NCBI GenBank assembly: GCA_035374585.1
Contig: DAOSPF010000002.1
Location: 1-64,000, forward strand
DNA from: JAKPQD01 sp029572965
GTDB taxonomy: Bacteria > Bacteroidota > Bacteroidia > Bacteroidales > DTGW01
DNA: 64,000 bases
Reading direction: 5' to 3'
Position numbers and translations under genes: made by a program. Shown here piece after piece: positions 1 through 9,103 of this stretch. How positions within the stretch are numbered: position 1 is the stretch's first letter; the number at the start of each line of letters is the position of its first letter. The notes beneath the pieces were generated by a model. The model was not told the DNA's origin. It was given only the letters and a program-made list of their open reading frames with translations, and ran no database searches.

Positions 1-57
1 TGCAGGTACAAATGGCACAAATTTATTTTCTGACATAATCTAAAAATTTTCTAAGAA

Positions 58-894
58 TTAGTTGCCTGTAGCACTAAAGCCTCCTGAAAGGCTTTTGGGT
101 TTTGGGTTAACTACCATTACCGGAATTTTAGCCGAGTTGGCAATGATGAGTTGTTCTGACGGCCCCAGCATGTAATCCATAAAAGTCAGGGTACGTGATG
201 TCATGATCAGAATAAGGTTTCCTTGGGCTTGTTGTGCATATTCTATGGTATCCTTTGCAAAATTAACTTTATTGCCAACAGTTTTTATTTCAAACCGGAT
301 ATCGGTATTGTCAAAATATTTTTTGGCAAAAACAAGGTTTGAATAAATACGTCCCCTGAAAATACGGTCAGTAACCAACGGGTGTACAATATGGATACGA
401 GCTTTGTACAAATTACATAAGTAATGAGCCCATTTTATTTTCTCTTTGTTTTCTTTTTTGAAATCTATAGGGAAAATTATATTGTCAAGCTTTTGTGAAG
501 CAGGCATATCTTGTACAACAAGAAACGGGACCTTTGATCCTCTAATAACTTTCAAAGCCCAACTGCCAGTAAATTTTTGAATGCCTTTAATTCCATGAGT
601 AGCCATAATTACCATTTCGGTATTACCTTCAGAAGCATAACTACTGATAGTTTTAAAAATGCTGCCAACCAAAATTTTAATCAAAGGTTTTATGAAATAC
701 GTTTTTTCAAGTTTAGAAGCAACAGCTTCTAATTGTTCTTGAACAGAACTAGCTTCTTTTTCATTTTTTATAATATGAAGAAGTGTAATACTGTTTCCTG
801 TAATTTTTGACACATTAACAGCATGTGCGTATGCAAACTCACATTTTGGGGAAAAATCCCAAAGTACCAGCAAAGTTTTATCTTTCGCTTCCAT
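58..894 (-). CDS. Tandem-domain universal stress protein (UspA superfamily)
   Basis: Cytosolic stress protein with two Usp alpha/beta domains in one chain (about residues 5-130 and 135-262 of 278). The first domain opens with the hydrophobic strand LLVLWDF and ends with the usual VPFLVVQ strand. Its nucleotide loop (THGIKGIQKFTGS) has a shorter spacing than the classical G-2x-G-9x-GS motif, so ATP binding is uncertain. The second domain ends in IPVMVVNP. An upstream ATG would add 20 residues, but a TAnnTTTG promoter element at 917-924 lies inside that extension, so I chose the ATG at 894. It is divergent from the cyclase gene that starts at 985. Family assignment is firm; the signal or ligand is unknown. 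Confidence 0.88.
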   Translation of the reverse strand: MEAKDKTLLVLWDFSPKCEFAYAHAVNVSKITGNSITLLHIIKNEKEASSVQEQLEAVASKLEKTYFIKPLIKILVGSIFKTISSYASEGNTEMVIMATHGIKGIQKFTGSWALKVIRGSKVPFLVVQDMPASQKLDNIIFPIDFKKENKEKIKWAHYLCNLYKARIHIVHPLVTDRIFRGRIYSNLVFAKKYFDNTDIRFEIKTVGNKVNFAKDTIEYAQQAQGNLILIMTSRTLTFMDYMLGPSEQLIIANSAKIPVMVVNPKPKSLSGGFSATGN

Positions 895-916
895 TTCCCG
901 TTTTTTCAAATAATCA

Positions 917-924
917 CAAAAGTA
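917..924 (-). promoter_or_regulatory. Bacteroidetes -7 element for the usp gene
   Basis: On the minus strand this reads TACTTTTG, a full match to TAnnTTTG. It sits 22 bases before the chosen ATG. No clear -33 TTTG is seen at the expected spacing. Confidence 0.45.
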
Positions 925-984
925 TTTGATAAAGATAGTATTTTTGATTAACATTACAACAAAAATGTAATTAGCCTCTAATTT

Positions 985-3900
985 ATGATATTTATTAGCA
1001 AAAAGAATTTTTTTTCTTGCTTTTTTTTAGGTTGTTTTATGTTGTTTTGTGCAGTTACATCTGCACAACAACCTGAAAATAATATCATTCAGGGCTCTCC
1101 TTTTATTCAAAACTTTACTTTCCCTGAAAGGTCTTTTTCTTCTGGCAAAATTTCTGTTTTTGAAAGTCCTGATGGCGGGTTTGTTTTGGGAGGAAGAAAT
1201 AAAATAATACTTTTTTATGGTAACGAATTTATTTCTATGCCGCTAAATGGACAAATTAATGTCATTGGCGATGATAAAACCTCCTTTTATACAGGGTTTA
1301 ACACTGTGGGGGTTATAAGGATTTTCAAAAACTCATTACCTAAACTAATACCGTTAGTGGACGATAAAAAAAATCATAAAAATCGTTTTGGGCAAATAAA
1401 CAAAGTTTTTATTAACGATAACGTTTTGGTATTTAATAACAGGAAGTATTTATATCAGTCTGTAGATGGGTCAAATATTCAAATCATTGACAGTTCAAAA
1501 GTAGAGTTACGCCTTTTTAAAGTAAATAATGCATTACTGGTTACTAAATACGAAAAAGGTATTTGTCAATTTACACAGGGCATCATTGATAATATCCCTG
1601 GTGGAGAACTTTTTAAAAATAAAGATATAGAATGTATTCTGTCATTTTGTGGGGCATTACTGGTGAAGATAAAAGGCGAAAAAGATTTTTGTGTATTGAA
1701 AAACGGGCAAGTTGCCCCTGTTCAATTTGGTTTTGAGGATTTTGTCCAAAAAAATGGATTTTCAGATGCGGTTATTCTTCCTTCGGGTGATATTGCTATT
1801 GCTACAAAGAGTTCTGGGCTTTTAATTTTTAATAAAAAAACTAAAAGCATTGTAAAAATATCTGTCGAAGACGGTTTGCCAGAGAATTCACTCATTAATT
1901 TGTATGTTGACAAAACAGGGAATTTGTGGCTGATGCACAATAAAGGAATTAGCCGGATAGAATTAAATATCCCTGTTAGTGCATATGGATTTAATGCTGG
2001 TCTTTCTGGCAATGTTAATGATATCCTGAAGTTTAAAAACAGATTGTATGTGGCAACTCAAACAGGGTTGTATTATGCAGGTTTTTCAGGAAACAATAAC
2101 AAAAAACATTTTGATAATATTAGGTTTAAGCATATTGAAGATATTTCGGGTGAGGTAAATTGTCTTTTTGTTGAAAAAGGGAATTTGCTATTTACCACAC
2201 CTAACGGAATTTTTAAATTAAATGATGATAAAGTCAAAACAATTTTTTTCGATGAGATAAAATCTTTTGAAAGAATTCAATTTCAAAATGAAAGTTTCTT
2301 TTGTATTGCAAAAGAAAGTAGTTTGGATGTTTTTAAATATCAAAATGAGCAAATAGATACTGTTGTTATTATTAACATGGCTGACAACCCTCCATCATTG
2401 GTCAATGAAGACAATGGTATTGTGTGGGTGAAGACAGAAAACAACGACTTATTGTACCTTGAGAAGGATAAGCTGGGAAGCATTGTTTCGGCAAGTGATT
2501 TTGTTCAGATAAAAACCTTTTCGGGGAATAATTTTGGAGTCATCAAGACTGAAAGCGGATTACGTTTTACATTAGCTGAAAAGGTTTTTAGGTATGATAA
2601 GTTCCGAAAAATATTTGTTGAAGAAAAAATAACTCTTTTCGGAGTAGAAGAAATACCGAGGCCTGTAAAGATGATTACCGATGTACATAACAACCAGTGG
2701 TATAATCTTTCAGGTTCATTACAAGGGTTGAAAGGTATTTTATTATATCAGAAGATTGGCAGGGATAGTGTAAATACTGTATTTTTCAATACAGGTTTAG
2801 ATGTGAATAAAATCTTTGTAGATACAACAAGTGTATGGATTGCTGCTTCTGACAAATTACTCAGATATGACCTTCAAAGAAATTACAAGCCCCAACGGCA
2901 GTTTTCGGCTATTATTAAAAGGGTCATCATTGGGCAGGATTCAATATTGCCTGTTGAACTTGAAGACCCTGAAATCAAATATAGCTTGTCAAATGTTAGG
3001 TTTATAGTGTCTTCTACATGTTTCGAAGGCGAGCCTTATATTAGGTATCAACACAGAATATTAGGAAAGAGCAAAGAATGGTCAGCCTGGGATAGCAAAA
3101 GTATTATTACATCAGGGAAACTATCTCCTGGAGACTATACTTTTCAGGTAAGGGCCATTAGTATTGAGGGGCGTGTATCTGAAATAACTGAACTCCACTT
3201 TACGGTGCTTTCGCCTTTTTATAAAACCATACCAGCCTATGTGGTTTATGTAGTATTGTTAATGTTTTTGATTTTTGTTGCTTTAAGGTACAAAACATGG
3301 AGGTTTATAAAGTATAAAGAAGGGATTGAAAGGATTGTCCAGGAAAGGACCAAAGACATTTTAAAAGAAAAAGAAAAGAGCGAGATTTTAATAGCTAATC
3401 TTTTGCCTAAAGGTACGGCAGATGAGCTAAAACAAACAGGAAAAGCTACTTCGCAGAAATTTAACATGGTAACAGTGTTATTTTCTGATATTCAGGGTTT
3501 TACTAAAATTGCAGAGCAAATGAACCCTGATGTGCTTATTGACCAGTTAGATGCTTTTTTCTTTCATTTTGACAGTGTTGTCGAAAAGTATAACATTGAA
3601 AAGATTAAGACTATAGGAGATGCATACATGTGTGCCGGCGGTATTCCTGATAAAAACATTACCAATCCGGTAGAAGTTGTTTTGGCAGCGTTGGAAATGC
3701 AGGAATACATGGCAGGCTTGAAAAAAAATAATTCGGACATTTGGGATTTACGAATTGGGATACATACAGGATCTGTTATAGCCGGGGTAGTTGGCCATAA
3801 AAAACTTTCGTATGATATTTGGGGTGATACGGTAAATACTGCAAGCCGTATGGAATCGTCTGGAGAAGCTGGCAAAGTAAACATTTCGGGCCAAACATAC

Positions 3901-4647
3901 GAGTTGGTTAAAGATTTTTTTATTTGCGAATATCGAGGCAAGATGCCTGTCAAATATAAAGGCGAGATTGATATGTACTTTGTAAAAAGTATAAGGCCCG
4001 AATTGTCAATAGATATGCACATACAGCCCAATAAAAAGTTTTTTATTATGTTACAGTTGTTGAGGCTTCAGGATGTTCAAGACGAGGTGATAGAAAAATT
4101 AATAAATGGGCTTCCTAAAAACCTTTACTTCCATAATGTAGAAAGGGTCAAAGAATTGTTTAACCTTGTAGATTTATATAGTAGGGCAGAGGAAATGAGC
4201 GATGAAGATAAGCTTGTTGTAAAAACGGCTGCATTGCTTGCAGATGTTGGTTACATCCAGTCATATGATGAACATGAAGAGTACAGTATTGAGTTTGCCA
4301 AAGATTTTTTGCCACGTTTCAAATACAACCAGGAACAAATAGAAAAAATATGTGCCCTTATTGATATAACCAAGCAGAATCGGAAGCCTCAAAATAAGCT
4401 TGAAGAAATATTGCTTGATGCAGAGATGAACTATTTGTCGCGGGCTGATTTTGTCAGTCTTAATGAACAATTGTTTAAAGAGCAGCTCGAACATGGGAAA
4501 ATAGAATCGAAGGAAGATTGGGTCAAGATGCAGGTGGTTTTGCTTTCTAACCATAAATATTATACCCAGGTGGCCAATGTGTTAAGAGATGTTAATCCTG
4601 ACTCCCAAATTGAAAATTTGCTTCAAAACCTGCAAAAAAACACCTAA
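985..4647 (+). CDS. Propeller-sensor class III adenylate/guanylate cyclase with degenerate C-terminal HD domain
   Basis: A 1220-residue transmembrane signalling enzyme. Order: signal peptide (1-27, ending TSAQQ); a long periplasmic region with two-component-regulator propeller repeats, for example SGLLIFNKKTKSI followed by DGLPENSL and GNLWLM; a Y_Y_Y-like domain (about 650-740); one membrane helix (about 748-770); a coiled linker; a class III cyclase domain (about 825-1000). Both metal aspartates are visible: D835 in LFSDIQGFT and D879 in KTIGDAYM, with the GDTVNTASRME segment after them. Residues 1045-1150 resemble the COG4339-type HD phosphohydrolase family, but several metal ligands appear changed (R1054, A1086, Q1131). 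The product (cAMP or cGMP) cannot be told from sequence. Periplasmic ligand sensing controlling a cytoplasmic cyclase is inference. Confidence 0.9.
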   Translation: MIFISKKNFFSCFFLGCFMLFCAVTSAQQPENNIIQGSPFIQNFTFPERSFSSGKISVFESPDGGFVLGGRNKIILFYGNEFISMPLNGQINVIGDDKTSFYTGFNTVGVIRIFKNSLPKLIPLVDDKKNHKNRFGQINKVFINDNVLVFNNRKYLYQSVDGSNIQIIDSSKVELRLFKVNNALLVTKYEKGICQFTQGIIDNIPGGELFKNKDIECILSFCGALLVKIKGEKDFCVLKNGQVAPVQFGFEDFVQKNGFSDAVILPSGDIAIATKSSGLLIFNKKTKSIVKISVEDGLPENSLINLYVDKTGNLWLMHNKGISRIELNIPVSAYGFNAGLSGNVNDILKFKNRLYVATQTGLYYAGFSGNNNKKHFDNIRFKHIEDISGEVNCLFVEKGNLLFTTPNGIFKLNDDKVKTIFFDEIKSFERIQFQNESFFCIAKESSLDVFKYQNEQIDTVVIINMADNPPSLVNEDNGIVWVKTENNDLLYLEKDKLGSIVSASDFVQIKTFSGNNFGVIKTESGLRFTLAEKVFRYDKFRKIFVEEKITLFGVEEIPRPVKMITDVHNNQWYNLSGSLQGLKGILLYQKIGRDSVNTVFFNTGLDVNKIFVDTTSVWIAASDKLLRYDLQRNYKPQRQFSAIIKRVIIGQDSILPVELEDPEIKYSLSNVRFIVSSTCFEGEPYIRYQHRILGKSKEWSAWDSKSIITSGKLSPGDYTFQVRAISIEGRVSEITELHFTVLSPFYKTIPAYVVYVVLLMFLIFVALRYKTWRFIKYKEGIERIVQERTKDILKEKEKSEILIANLLPKGTADELKQTGKATSQKFNMVTVLFSDIQGFTKIAEQMNPDVLIDQLDAFFFHFDSVVEKYNIEKIKTIGDAYMCAGGIPDKNITNPVEVVLAALEMQEYMAGLKKNNSDIWDLRIGIHTGSVIAGVVGHKKLSYDIWGDTVNTASRMESSGEAGKVNISGQTYELVKDFFICEYRGKMPVKYKGEIDMYFVKSIRPELSIDMHIQPNKKFFIMLQLLRLQDVQDEVIEKLINGLPKNLYFHNVERVKELFNLVDLYSRAEEMSDEDKLVVKTAALLADVGYIQSYDEHEEYSIEFAKDFLPRFKYNQEQIEKICALIDITKQNRKPQNKLEEILLDAEMNYLSRADFVSLNEQLFKEQLEHGKIESKEDWVKMQVVLLSNHKYYTQVANVLRDVNPDSQIENLLQNLQKNT

Positions 4648-4664
4648 GGTTTTTGAAAAACGTT

Positions 4665-4672
4665 TACCTTTG
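4665..4672 (+). promoter_or_regulatory. -7 promoter element before ilvE
   Basis: TACCTTTG matches TAnnTTTG exactly. Transcription would begin near 4678, so every candidate ilvE start (4705, 4741, 4765) lies downstream. No well placed -33 TTTG is seen. Confidence 0.5.
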
Positions 4673-4764
4673 ATAGCTCAATATTTTAGGCTTAATGGCT
4701 GGTGATGGAAGTGCAACCAGTTATTTTGAATATTGATAAAATGGAAGCTTATAATTTTAATACA

Positions 4765-5898
4765 ATGGAAACAATGGATTGGAAAAATCTGCCTTTTGGT
4801 TATCAAAAGACAGATTACAACGTTAGATGTTACTGGAGGGATGGTAACTGGGGGAGACTCGAGATTTGTTCATCAGAGTTCATTCATATGCACATGGCAG
4901 CTACTTGTTTGCATTATGGACAAGAAGCATTTGAAGGGCTTAAGGCCTATCGTGGAGCTGATAACCAAATCAGGCTTTTCAGGCTTGAAGAAAATGCAAA
5001 AAGGATGGCAGAGACTGCCGAATACATTTTAATGCAAAAAGTGCCGGTTGAATTGTTTAGAGATGCTGTAATTAAAGCTGTTCAGTTAAACGAAAGGTTT
5101 GTACCTCCATATGGTACGGGGGCTACTTTGTATGTTCGGCCTCTTTTAATTGGAACTGGTGCTGAAGTTGGAGTTAAGCCTGCTAAAGAATATCTTTTTT
5201 TGGTTTTTGTGACTCCTGTGGGAGCTTATTTTAAAGAAGGCTTTAAACCTACAGATATGGTAATATGCAGAGAATATGACCGAGCAGCTCCTCTTGGGAC
5301 AGGGCATGTAAAAGTTGGGGGAAATTATGCCGCCAGTTTACTGTCACTTAAAAAAGCTCATGATGAAGGGTATTCGTCGGCCATTTATCTTGATGCCAGA
5401 GAGAAAAAGTACATTGATGAAAGTGGCCCGGCAAATTTTTTTGGAATAAAAGATAACAAGTACATTACTCCTCGTTCGCGTTCAATATTGCCATCTATTA
5501 CTAATAATAGTTTGATGGTTCTTGCCAAAGATATGGGAATGGAAGTGGAGCAACGGCAAATAGAAATATCAGAACTGAGTACTTTTGAAGAGGCAGGAGC
5601 TTGCGGTACTGCAGCTGTTATCTCGCCAATCAGGAGTATTACAGACCCTCAGATGGAAAAGGTTTATGTTTTTAGCAAAGATGGCAAAGCAGGTCCAGTT
5701 TGCCAGAAGCTTTATTCTCGTCTTACTGCAATACAATTTGGAGATGAGCCTGATAAATTTGGGTGGATCACCATTGTTGAACCAACAGAAACAAATACCA
5801 TATCTAAATATAAAATGGAATTGAAAGAAATAATGCATTCTGTTGCTGCCAATGTTAAGAATTACGCAAACAAAAGGGCAAAAAATAAAACGAAATAA
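4765..5898 (+). CDS. ilvE: Branched-chain amino acid aminotransferase
   Basis: PLP-dependent fold-type IV transaminase that interconverts Leu/Ile/Val and their 2-oxo acids in the cytosol. The PLP lysine lies in HVKVGGNYAAS (K183 from this start). Other family blocks are LHYGQEAFEGLKAYRG, YVRPLLIGTGAEVG, ESGPANFFGI and GACGTAAVISPI. The reading frame is open from a GTG at 4702 with ATGs at 4705, 4741, 4765 and 4774. Homologues normally begin just before the DWKNLPFGY-like segment, so the start at 4765 (377 aa) is preferred, but it is not proven. The stop is 5 nt before ftsX, so the genes may be co-transcribed. Confidence 0.93.
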   Translation: METMDWKNLPFGYQKTDYNVRCYWRDGNWGRLEICSSEFIHMHMAATCLHYGQEAFEGLKAYRGADNQIRLFRLEENAKRMAETAEYILMQKVPVELFRDAVIKAVQLNERFVPPYGTGATLYVRPLLIGTGAEVGVKPAKEYLFLVFVTPVGAYFKEGFKPTDMVICREYDRAAPLGTGHVKVGGNYAASLLSLKKAHDEGYSSAIYLDAREKKYIDESGPANFFGIKDNKYITPRSRSILPSITNNSLMVLAKDMGMEVEQRQIEISELSTFEEAGACGTAAVISPIRSITDPQMEKVYVFSKDGKAGPVCQKLYSRLTAIQFGDEPDKFGWITIVEPTETNTISKYKMELKEIMHSVAANVKNYANKRAKNKTK

Positions 5899-5903
5899 AT
5901 ACC

Positions 5904-6779
5904 ATGTCCGGCAATCCAAATAAAGATAGCTATAGAAGGCTCAGGAGTTCGTATGTAACTTCTACTATAAGCCTTACGCTTGTGCTTTTATTGTTGGGTA
6001 TTGTTGGTTTGCTGATATTAAATGCTAAAAAGCTTTCAGACGTAGTAAAGGAAAATATCAACTTTACGATAGTCCTTAAACCAAATGTAGAGGAAGCTGA
6101 TATTTTGAAACTTCAAAAGCAGATAGACCTTTTGCAGTATGTTAAATCTACCCGATATCTAACAAAGGAAAAGGCAGCTGAAGAGTTTTCAAAAGATTTG
6201 GGAGAAGATTTCGTCTCATTTTTAGGTTTCAATCCTTTACTTTCAAGTATTGAAGTGAAAATGCATGCTCAATATGCTAATGAACAGTATGTAAAACTAT
6301 TTGAAAACAAGCTTAAAAGTTATCCTGTTGTTAGAGAAGTTATTTATGAAAAATCGTTAATTCATTTGGTGAATGAAAATGTCAGGAAAATAAGTCTTGT
6401 TATTCTTACATTTTCGGCATTGTTGTTTTTGATAGCTGTTGCCCTTATTAATAATACTGTAAGACTGTTAGTTCATTCGAGGCGTTTTACAATTCGTACT
6501 ATGCAGCTTGTAGGAGCAACAAAAAGTTTTATCCGCAAACCATTTTTGTTCAAAAGTATGGTGCTTGGCTTTATGGCTTCCACAATTTCGATAGTTGCAA
6601 TTTCGGGGATATTGATATATACCGAGCGTAATTTTAGTGATATGAGTTTGCTTGTAGATTTTAGGTTGCTCTATTATCTGTTTGGCGGATTAATTGTATT
6701 AGGTATAATGATAAACCTGATAAGCACTTTTTTTGCATTAAATAAATATCTAAATATTCAAAAAAACAATCTTTATTAA
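5904..6779 (+). CDS. ftsX: Cell division ABC transporter permease FtsX
   Basis: Membrane subunit of the FtsEX complex, which links septal ring assembly to peptidoglycan hydrolase control. The 291 aa show the family layout: a short cytoplasmic N-terminus, TM1 (about 20-41), an extracytoplasmic domain (about 45-150), then three TM helices near 155-176, 213-234 and 250-271. The cytoplasmic loop RRFTIRTMQLVGATKSFIRKPF between TM2 and TM3 is typical. No ftsE is present in the window. It starts 5 nt after ilvE and is followed 9 nt later by the DUF3098 gene, a neighbour seen with ftsX in Bacteroidetes. Confidence 0.9.
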   Translation: MSGNPNKDSYRRLRSSYVTSTISLTLVLLLLGIVGLLILNAKKLSDVVKENINFTIVLKPNVEEADILKLQKQIDLLQYVKSTRYLTKEKAAEEFSKDLGEDFVSFLGFNPLLSSIEVKMHAQYANEQYVKLFENKLKSYPVVREVIYEKSLIHLVNENVRKISLVILTFSALLFLIAVALINNTVRLLVHSRRFTIRTMQLVGATKSFIRKPFLFKSMVLGFMASTISIVAISGILIYTERNFSDMSLLVDFRLLYYLFGGLIVLGIMINLISTFFALNKYLNIQKNNLY

Positions 6780-6788
6780 AAATAAACT

Positions 6789-7049
6789 ATGGCAAAGGCA
6801 ATAAATAAAAAAGAAAGCGAAGCAAAAGTTGATTTTGCTTTTGGAAAAATAAATTACATATTGATGGTAGTAGGAGTTGTGATTATCTTTATTGGTTATC
6901 TGCTTATGATGGGTGGAAAATCTGAAGATCCAAACGTTTTTAATGCTGACGAAATATTCAGTTTTCGTCGGGTTACACTTGCACCCATTGTTGTTCTTTT
7001 AGGATTTGCTTTTGAAATTTATGCAATTATGAAAAAGCCCGTGGAATAG
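6789..7049 (+). CDS. DUF3098 small membrane protein
   Basis: An 86-residue protein with a charged N-terminus and two predicted membrane helices (about 24-43 and 65-81). The first is followed by YLLMMGGKSEDPNVFNADEI and the second is preceded by FSFRRVTLAPIVV, both features of DUF3098 of Bacteroidetes. Function is unknown. Its position immediately after ftsX suggests a link with cell division or envelope assembly, which is inference. A hairpin covering its stop codon probably ends the transcript. Confidence 0.82.
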   Translation: MAKAINKKESEAKVDFAFGKINYILMVVGVVIIFIGYLLMMGGKSEDPNVFNADEIFSFRRVTLAPIVVLLGFAFEIYAIMKKPVE

Positions 7050-7062
7050 CCACAGGGCTTTT
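7034..7062. terminator. Hairpin between convergent DUF3098 and thioredoxin genes
   Basis: AAAGCCCGTGG pairs with CCACAGGGCTTT with one bulged base. It overlaps the DUF3098 stop codon and the 3' end of the opposite gene, so it could serve both strands. Confidence 0.6.
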
Positions 7063-7591
7063 ATTGGATTTTTCCTTTGTAATTTTTTTCAAATTCTTCA
7101 AGGGAGGTAAATTTATATTTTTCTTCGGCTATAAAATGTAGTATAGTTTCCATTTGCATGGCATTTTTATAACCCGGGATAGGCCCAAGGTATTCAAATC
7201 TTTCAGTCATATAAACAATAGTAGGGTATGAGGGCCGCCATCCTAATAATGACAAAGCTAAGGGGTGAGTCCTTGAGCCGAAATTAATATATTTGCTGCC
7301 TAAAAAAGTAATTGTATCTTTTGTTTCTGCATTGAACTTGACAGGGTAAAAATACTTGTTGAGATATTTTGCAATTTCAGGGTGTTGAAATGTTTCTTTA
7401 TCCATCTTCTTGCACCAGCCACACCAATCGGTATATGCATCTATCAAAATCTTTTTGGGATTTGTTTTGCATAGTGTTTCTGCTTGTTCAAGAGATAACC
7501 ACATTACTTTCGTCGAATCGATAGCTGCCTTTTGCTGGGCTAAACCATATAAAGGCAGAGCTACTGCAATTAAAATAAAGAGTTTTTTCAT
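7061..7591 (-). CDS. Secreted thioredoxin-fold protein (WCGWCK)
   Basis: A 176-aa protein with a signal peptide (1-18, GLAQQ) and a thioredoxin-like domain of the DUF255/Thioredoxin_7 type. The active site is WCGWCK with C57 and C60, preceded by KKILIDAYTD. The conserved proline side is near RPSYPTIVYM. It is probably a periplasmic thiol-disulfide oxidoreductase or disulfide reductase. The partner is not evident: there is no DsbD-like membrane donor nearby. Transcribed alone, convergent with the ftsX operon. Confidence 0.82.
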   Translation of the reverse strand: MKKLFILIAVALPLYGLAQQKAAIDSTKVMWLSLEQAETLCKTNPKKILIDAYTDWCGWCKKMDKETFQHPEIAKYLNKYFYPVKFNAETKDTITFLGSKYINFGSRTHPLALSLLGWRPSYPTIVYMTERFEYLGPIPGYKNAMQMETILHFIAEEKYKFTSLEEFEKNYKGKIQ

Positions 7592-7652
7592 CCTTGTTTG
7601 TGTTTAACGAACCATGCTCGTTGTTTTATTGATAAAATTTTTTTCAAATATA

Positions 7653-9101
7653 TTAAAATAAAGGACTTAACAACCTTGCCAGAGATTCTTTGGCTGCATT
7701 AATCCAAGGTCGGTTGGACCATTCTTCAATGGAGTAAACTACGCAAGACTGTAAATCCTTAAGGTAATGGGCTTCCAGTCGGTTTGTCAATTCTTCATCA
7801 TAAATGATTGCATTTACTTCAAAATTTTGGTCAAAGCTACGGATGTCCATGTTGGCTGTACCTATTGAGGCAACTACTCCATCAACAAGCATAAGCTTGG
7901 AGTGGTTGAATCCTTTGGCATAGAAATATATCTTTACCCCGGCTTCGAGCAAATCGGCTACAAAAGACAGGGTGCTTCTGTAAACTACGTGTGAGTCAGA
8001 TTTGTATGGGAGCATGATGCGAACATCTATACCGCTTAGGGCTGCTGTTTTCAGTGCAGTAAGTATGCTTTCGTTAGGGATAAAATATGGTGTAGCAATG
8101 TAAATGTGGTCAGTAGCGGTTACGATAGCCGAAAAATAAGCCTGCATGATACTTGCCCAATCCGAATCAGGGCCGCTGGCAGTAATTTGGACTATCTTTT
8201 TTTCGTTTATTTGGCAGGGTGGGAAAAACCTGTCATCGTTGATGGCTTGGTTGGTAACAAAGTACCAGTCAATGAGAAATATTGTTTGTAATGAATGCGC
8301 AGCTTCTCCTTCAATACGAAGCTGCATGTCTTTCCACGACCCAAGTTCGGCAACCCCTTCAATATAGCGGTCGGCAATATTCATTCCTCCAACATGGCCA
8401 ATATTCCCGTCAACAACAATAATTTTTCTGTGGTTGCGGTAATTGATTTTATTAGTGAAATAAGGAAAGCGAACAGGTAAAAAAGCATGTACTTCAACAC
8501 CTGCAGCAATTAATGGTTGTAGAAATTTTTTGCCAAGACCCCAGCTGCCCAAATCGTCATAAATCAACCTGACTTCTACTCCTTCTTTGGCTTTACTGAC
8601 AAGTAAATCACGAATTTGGTTACCTATTTTGTCTTCTTCAATGATATAATATTCGAGGTGGATATGGCTTTTTGCATTTGTTATGTCGCTGATAATGATG
8701 TCAAATGCATCTCTGCCTGATGTATATATGTGAAGTTGGTTGTTTTCGGTTAGCATTGCTTTGCTGTTATTGAGCAAAAGCTTCATTATTTGTGTTTTGC
8801 TTTGTAATTTTTCGCTTAACAAAGCGGCATGTTTGTCTAAGTGCTGCATTTGAATATGACTGAAATCGCGCATACGTTCAAAGTCGCTCAGTCCTTTGCG
8901 GTTGAAAATTTTTTGTCGGCGATAATTTTGCCCAAAATAAAAATAGAGAATGATTCCGGCAATAGGGATAAGAATAATCACCAAAAGCCATGATATTGTT
9001 TTAAGAGGTTCGCCCCGCTGCTTGATTACCAGGTAAATAATAAACGAAACAGTAATAGAATATAGAATTATGAGATAATTTTCAGCCAGGAACCGCAGCA
9101 T
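7653..9101 (-). CDS. cls: Cardiolipin synthase (phospholipase D family)
   Basis: Membrane enzyme making cardiolipin from phosphatidylglycerol. Two N-terminal helices (about 7-25 and 36-55) carry the PLDc_N region, followed by two PLD domains. HKD motif 1 is H224/K226/D231 (HRKIIVVD) and motif 2 is H400/K402/D407 (HSKLMLVD), both intact with the following glycine-rich turns. At 482 aa it has the usual length. Its ATG is 2 nt after the stop of the upstream usp gene, so the two are almost certainly one transcript, suggesting stress-linked membrane remodelling (inference). Confidence 0.93.
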   Translation of the reverse strand: MLRFLAENYLIILYSITVSFIIYLVIKQRGEPLKTISWLLVIILIPIAGIILYFYFGQNYRRQKIFNRKGLSDFERMRDFSHIQMQHLDKHAALLSEKLQSKTQIMKLLLNNSKAMLTENNQLHIYTSGRDAFDIIISDITNAKSHIHLEYYIIEEDKIGNQIRDLLVSKAKEGVEVRLIYDDLGSWGLGKKFLQPLIAAGVEVHAFLPVRFPYFTNKINYRNHRKIIVVDGNIGHVGGMNIADRYIEGVAELGSWKDMQLRIEGEAAHSLQTIFLIDWYFVTNQAINDDRFFPPCQINEKKIVQITASGPDSDWASIMQAYFSAIVTATDHIYIATPYFIPNESILTALKTAALSGIDVRIMLPYKSDSHVVYRSTLSFVADLLEAGVKIYFYAKGFNHSKLMLVDGVVASIGTANMDIRSFDQNFEVNAIIYDEELTNRLEAHYLKDLQSCVVYSIEEWSNRPWINAAKESLARLLSPLF

Positions 9102-9103
9102 AA

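Noticed and set aside
3564..4031. 155-codon frame opposite the cyclase domain
   Set aside because: Opposite strand of an intact catalytic domain; no start signal or recognisable protein.
7653..9101. Phospholipase D or nuclease instead of cardiolipin synthase
   Set aside because: Two N-terminal helices plus two complete HKD motifs at the standard spacing favour Cls.
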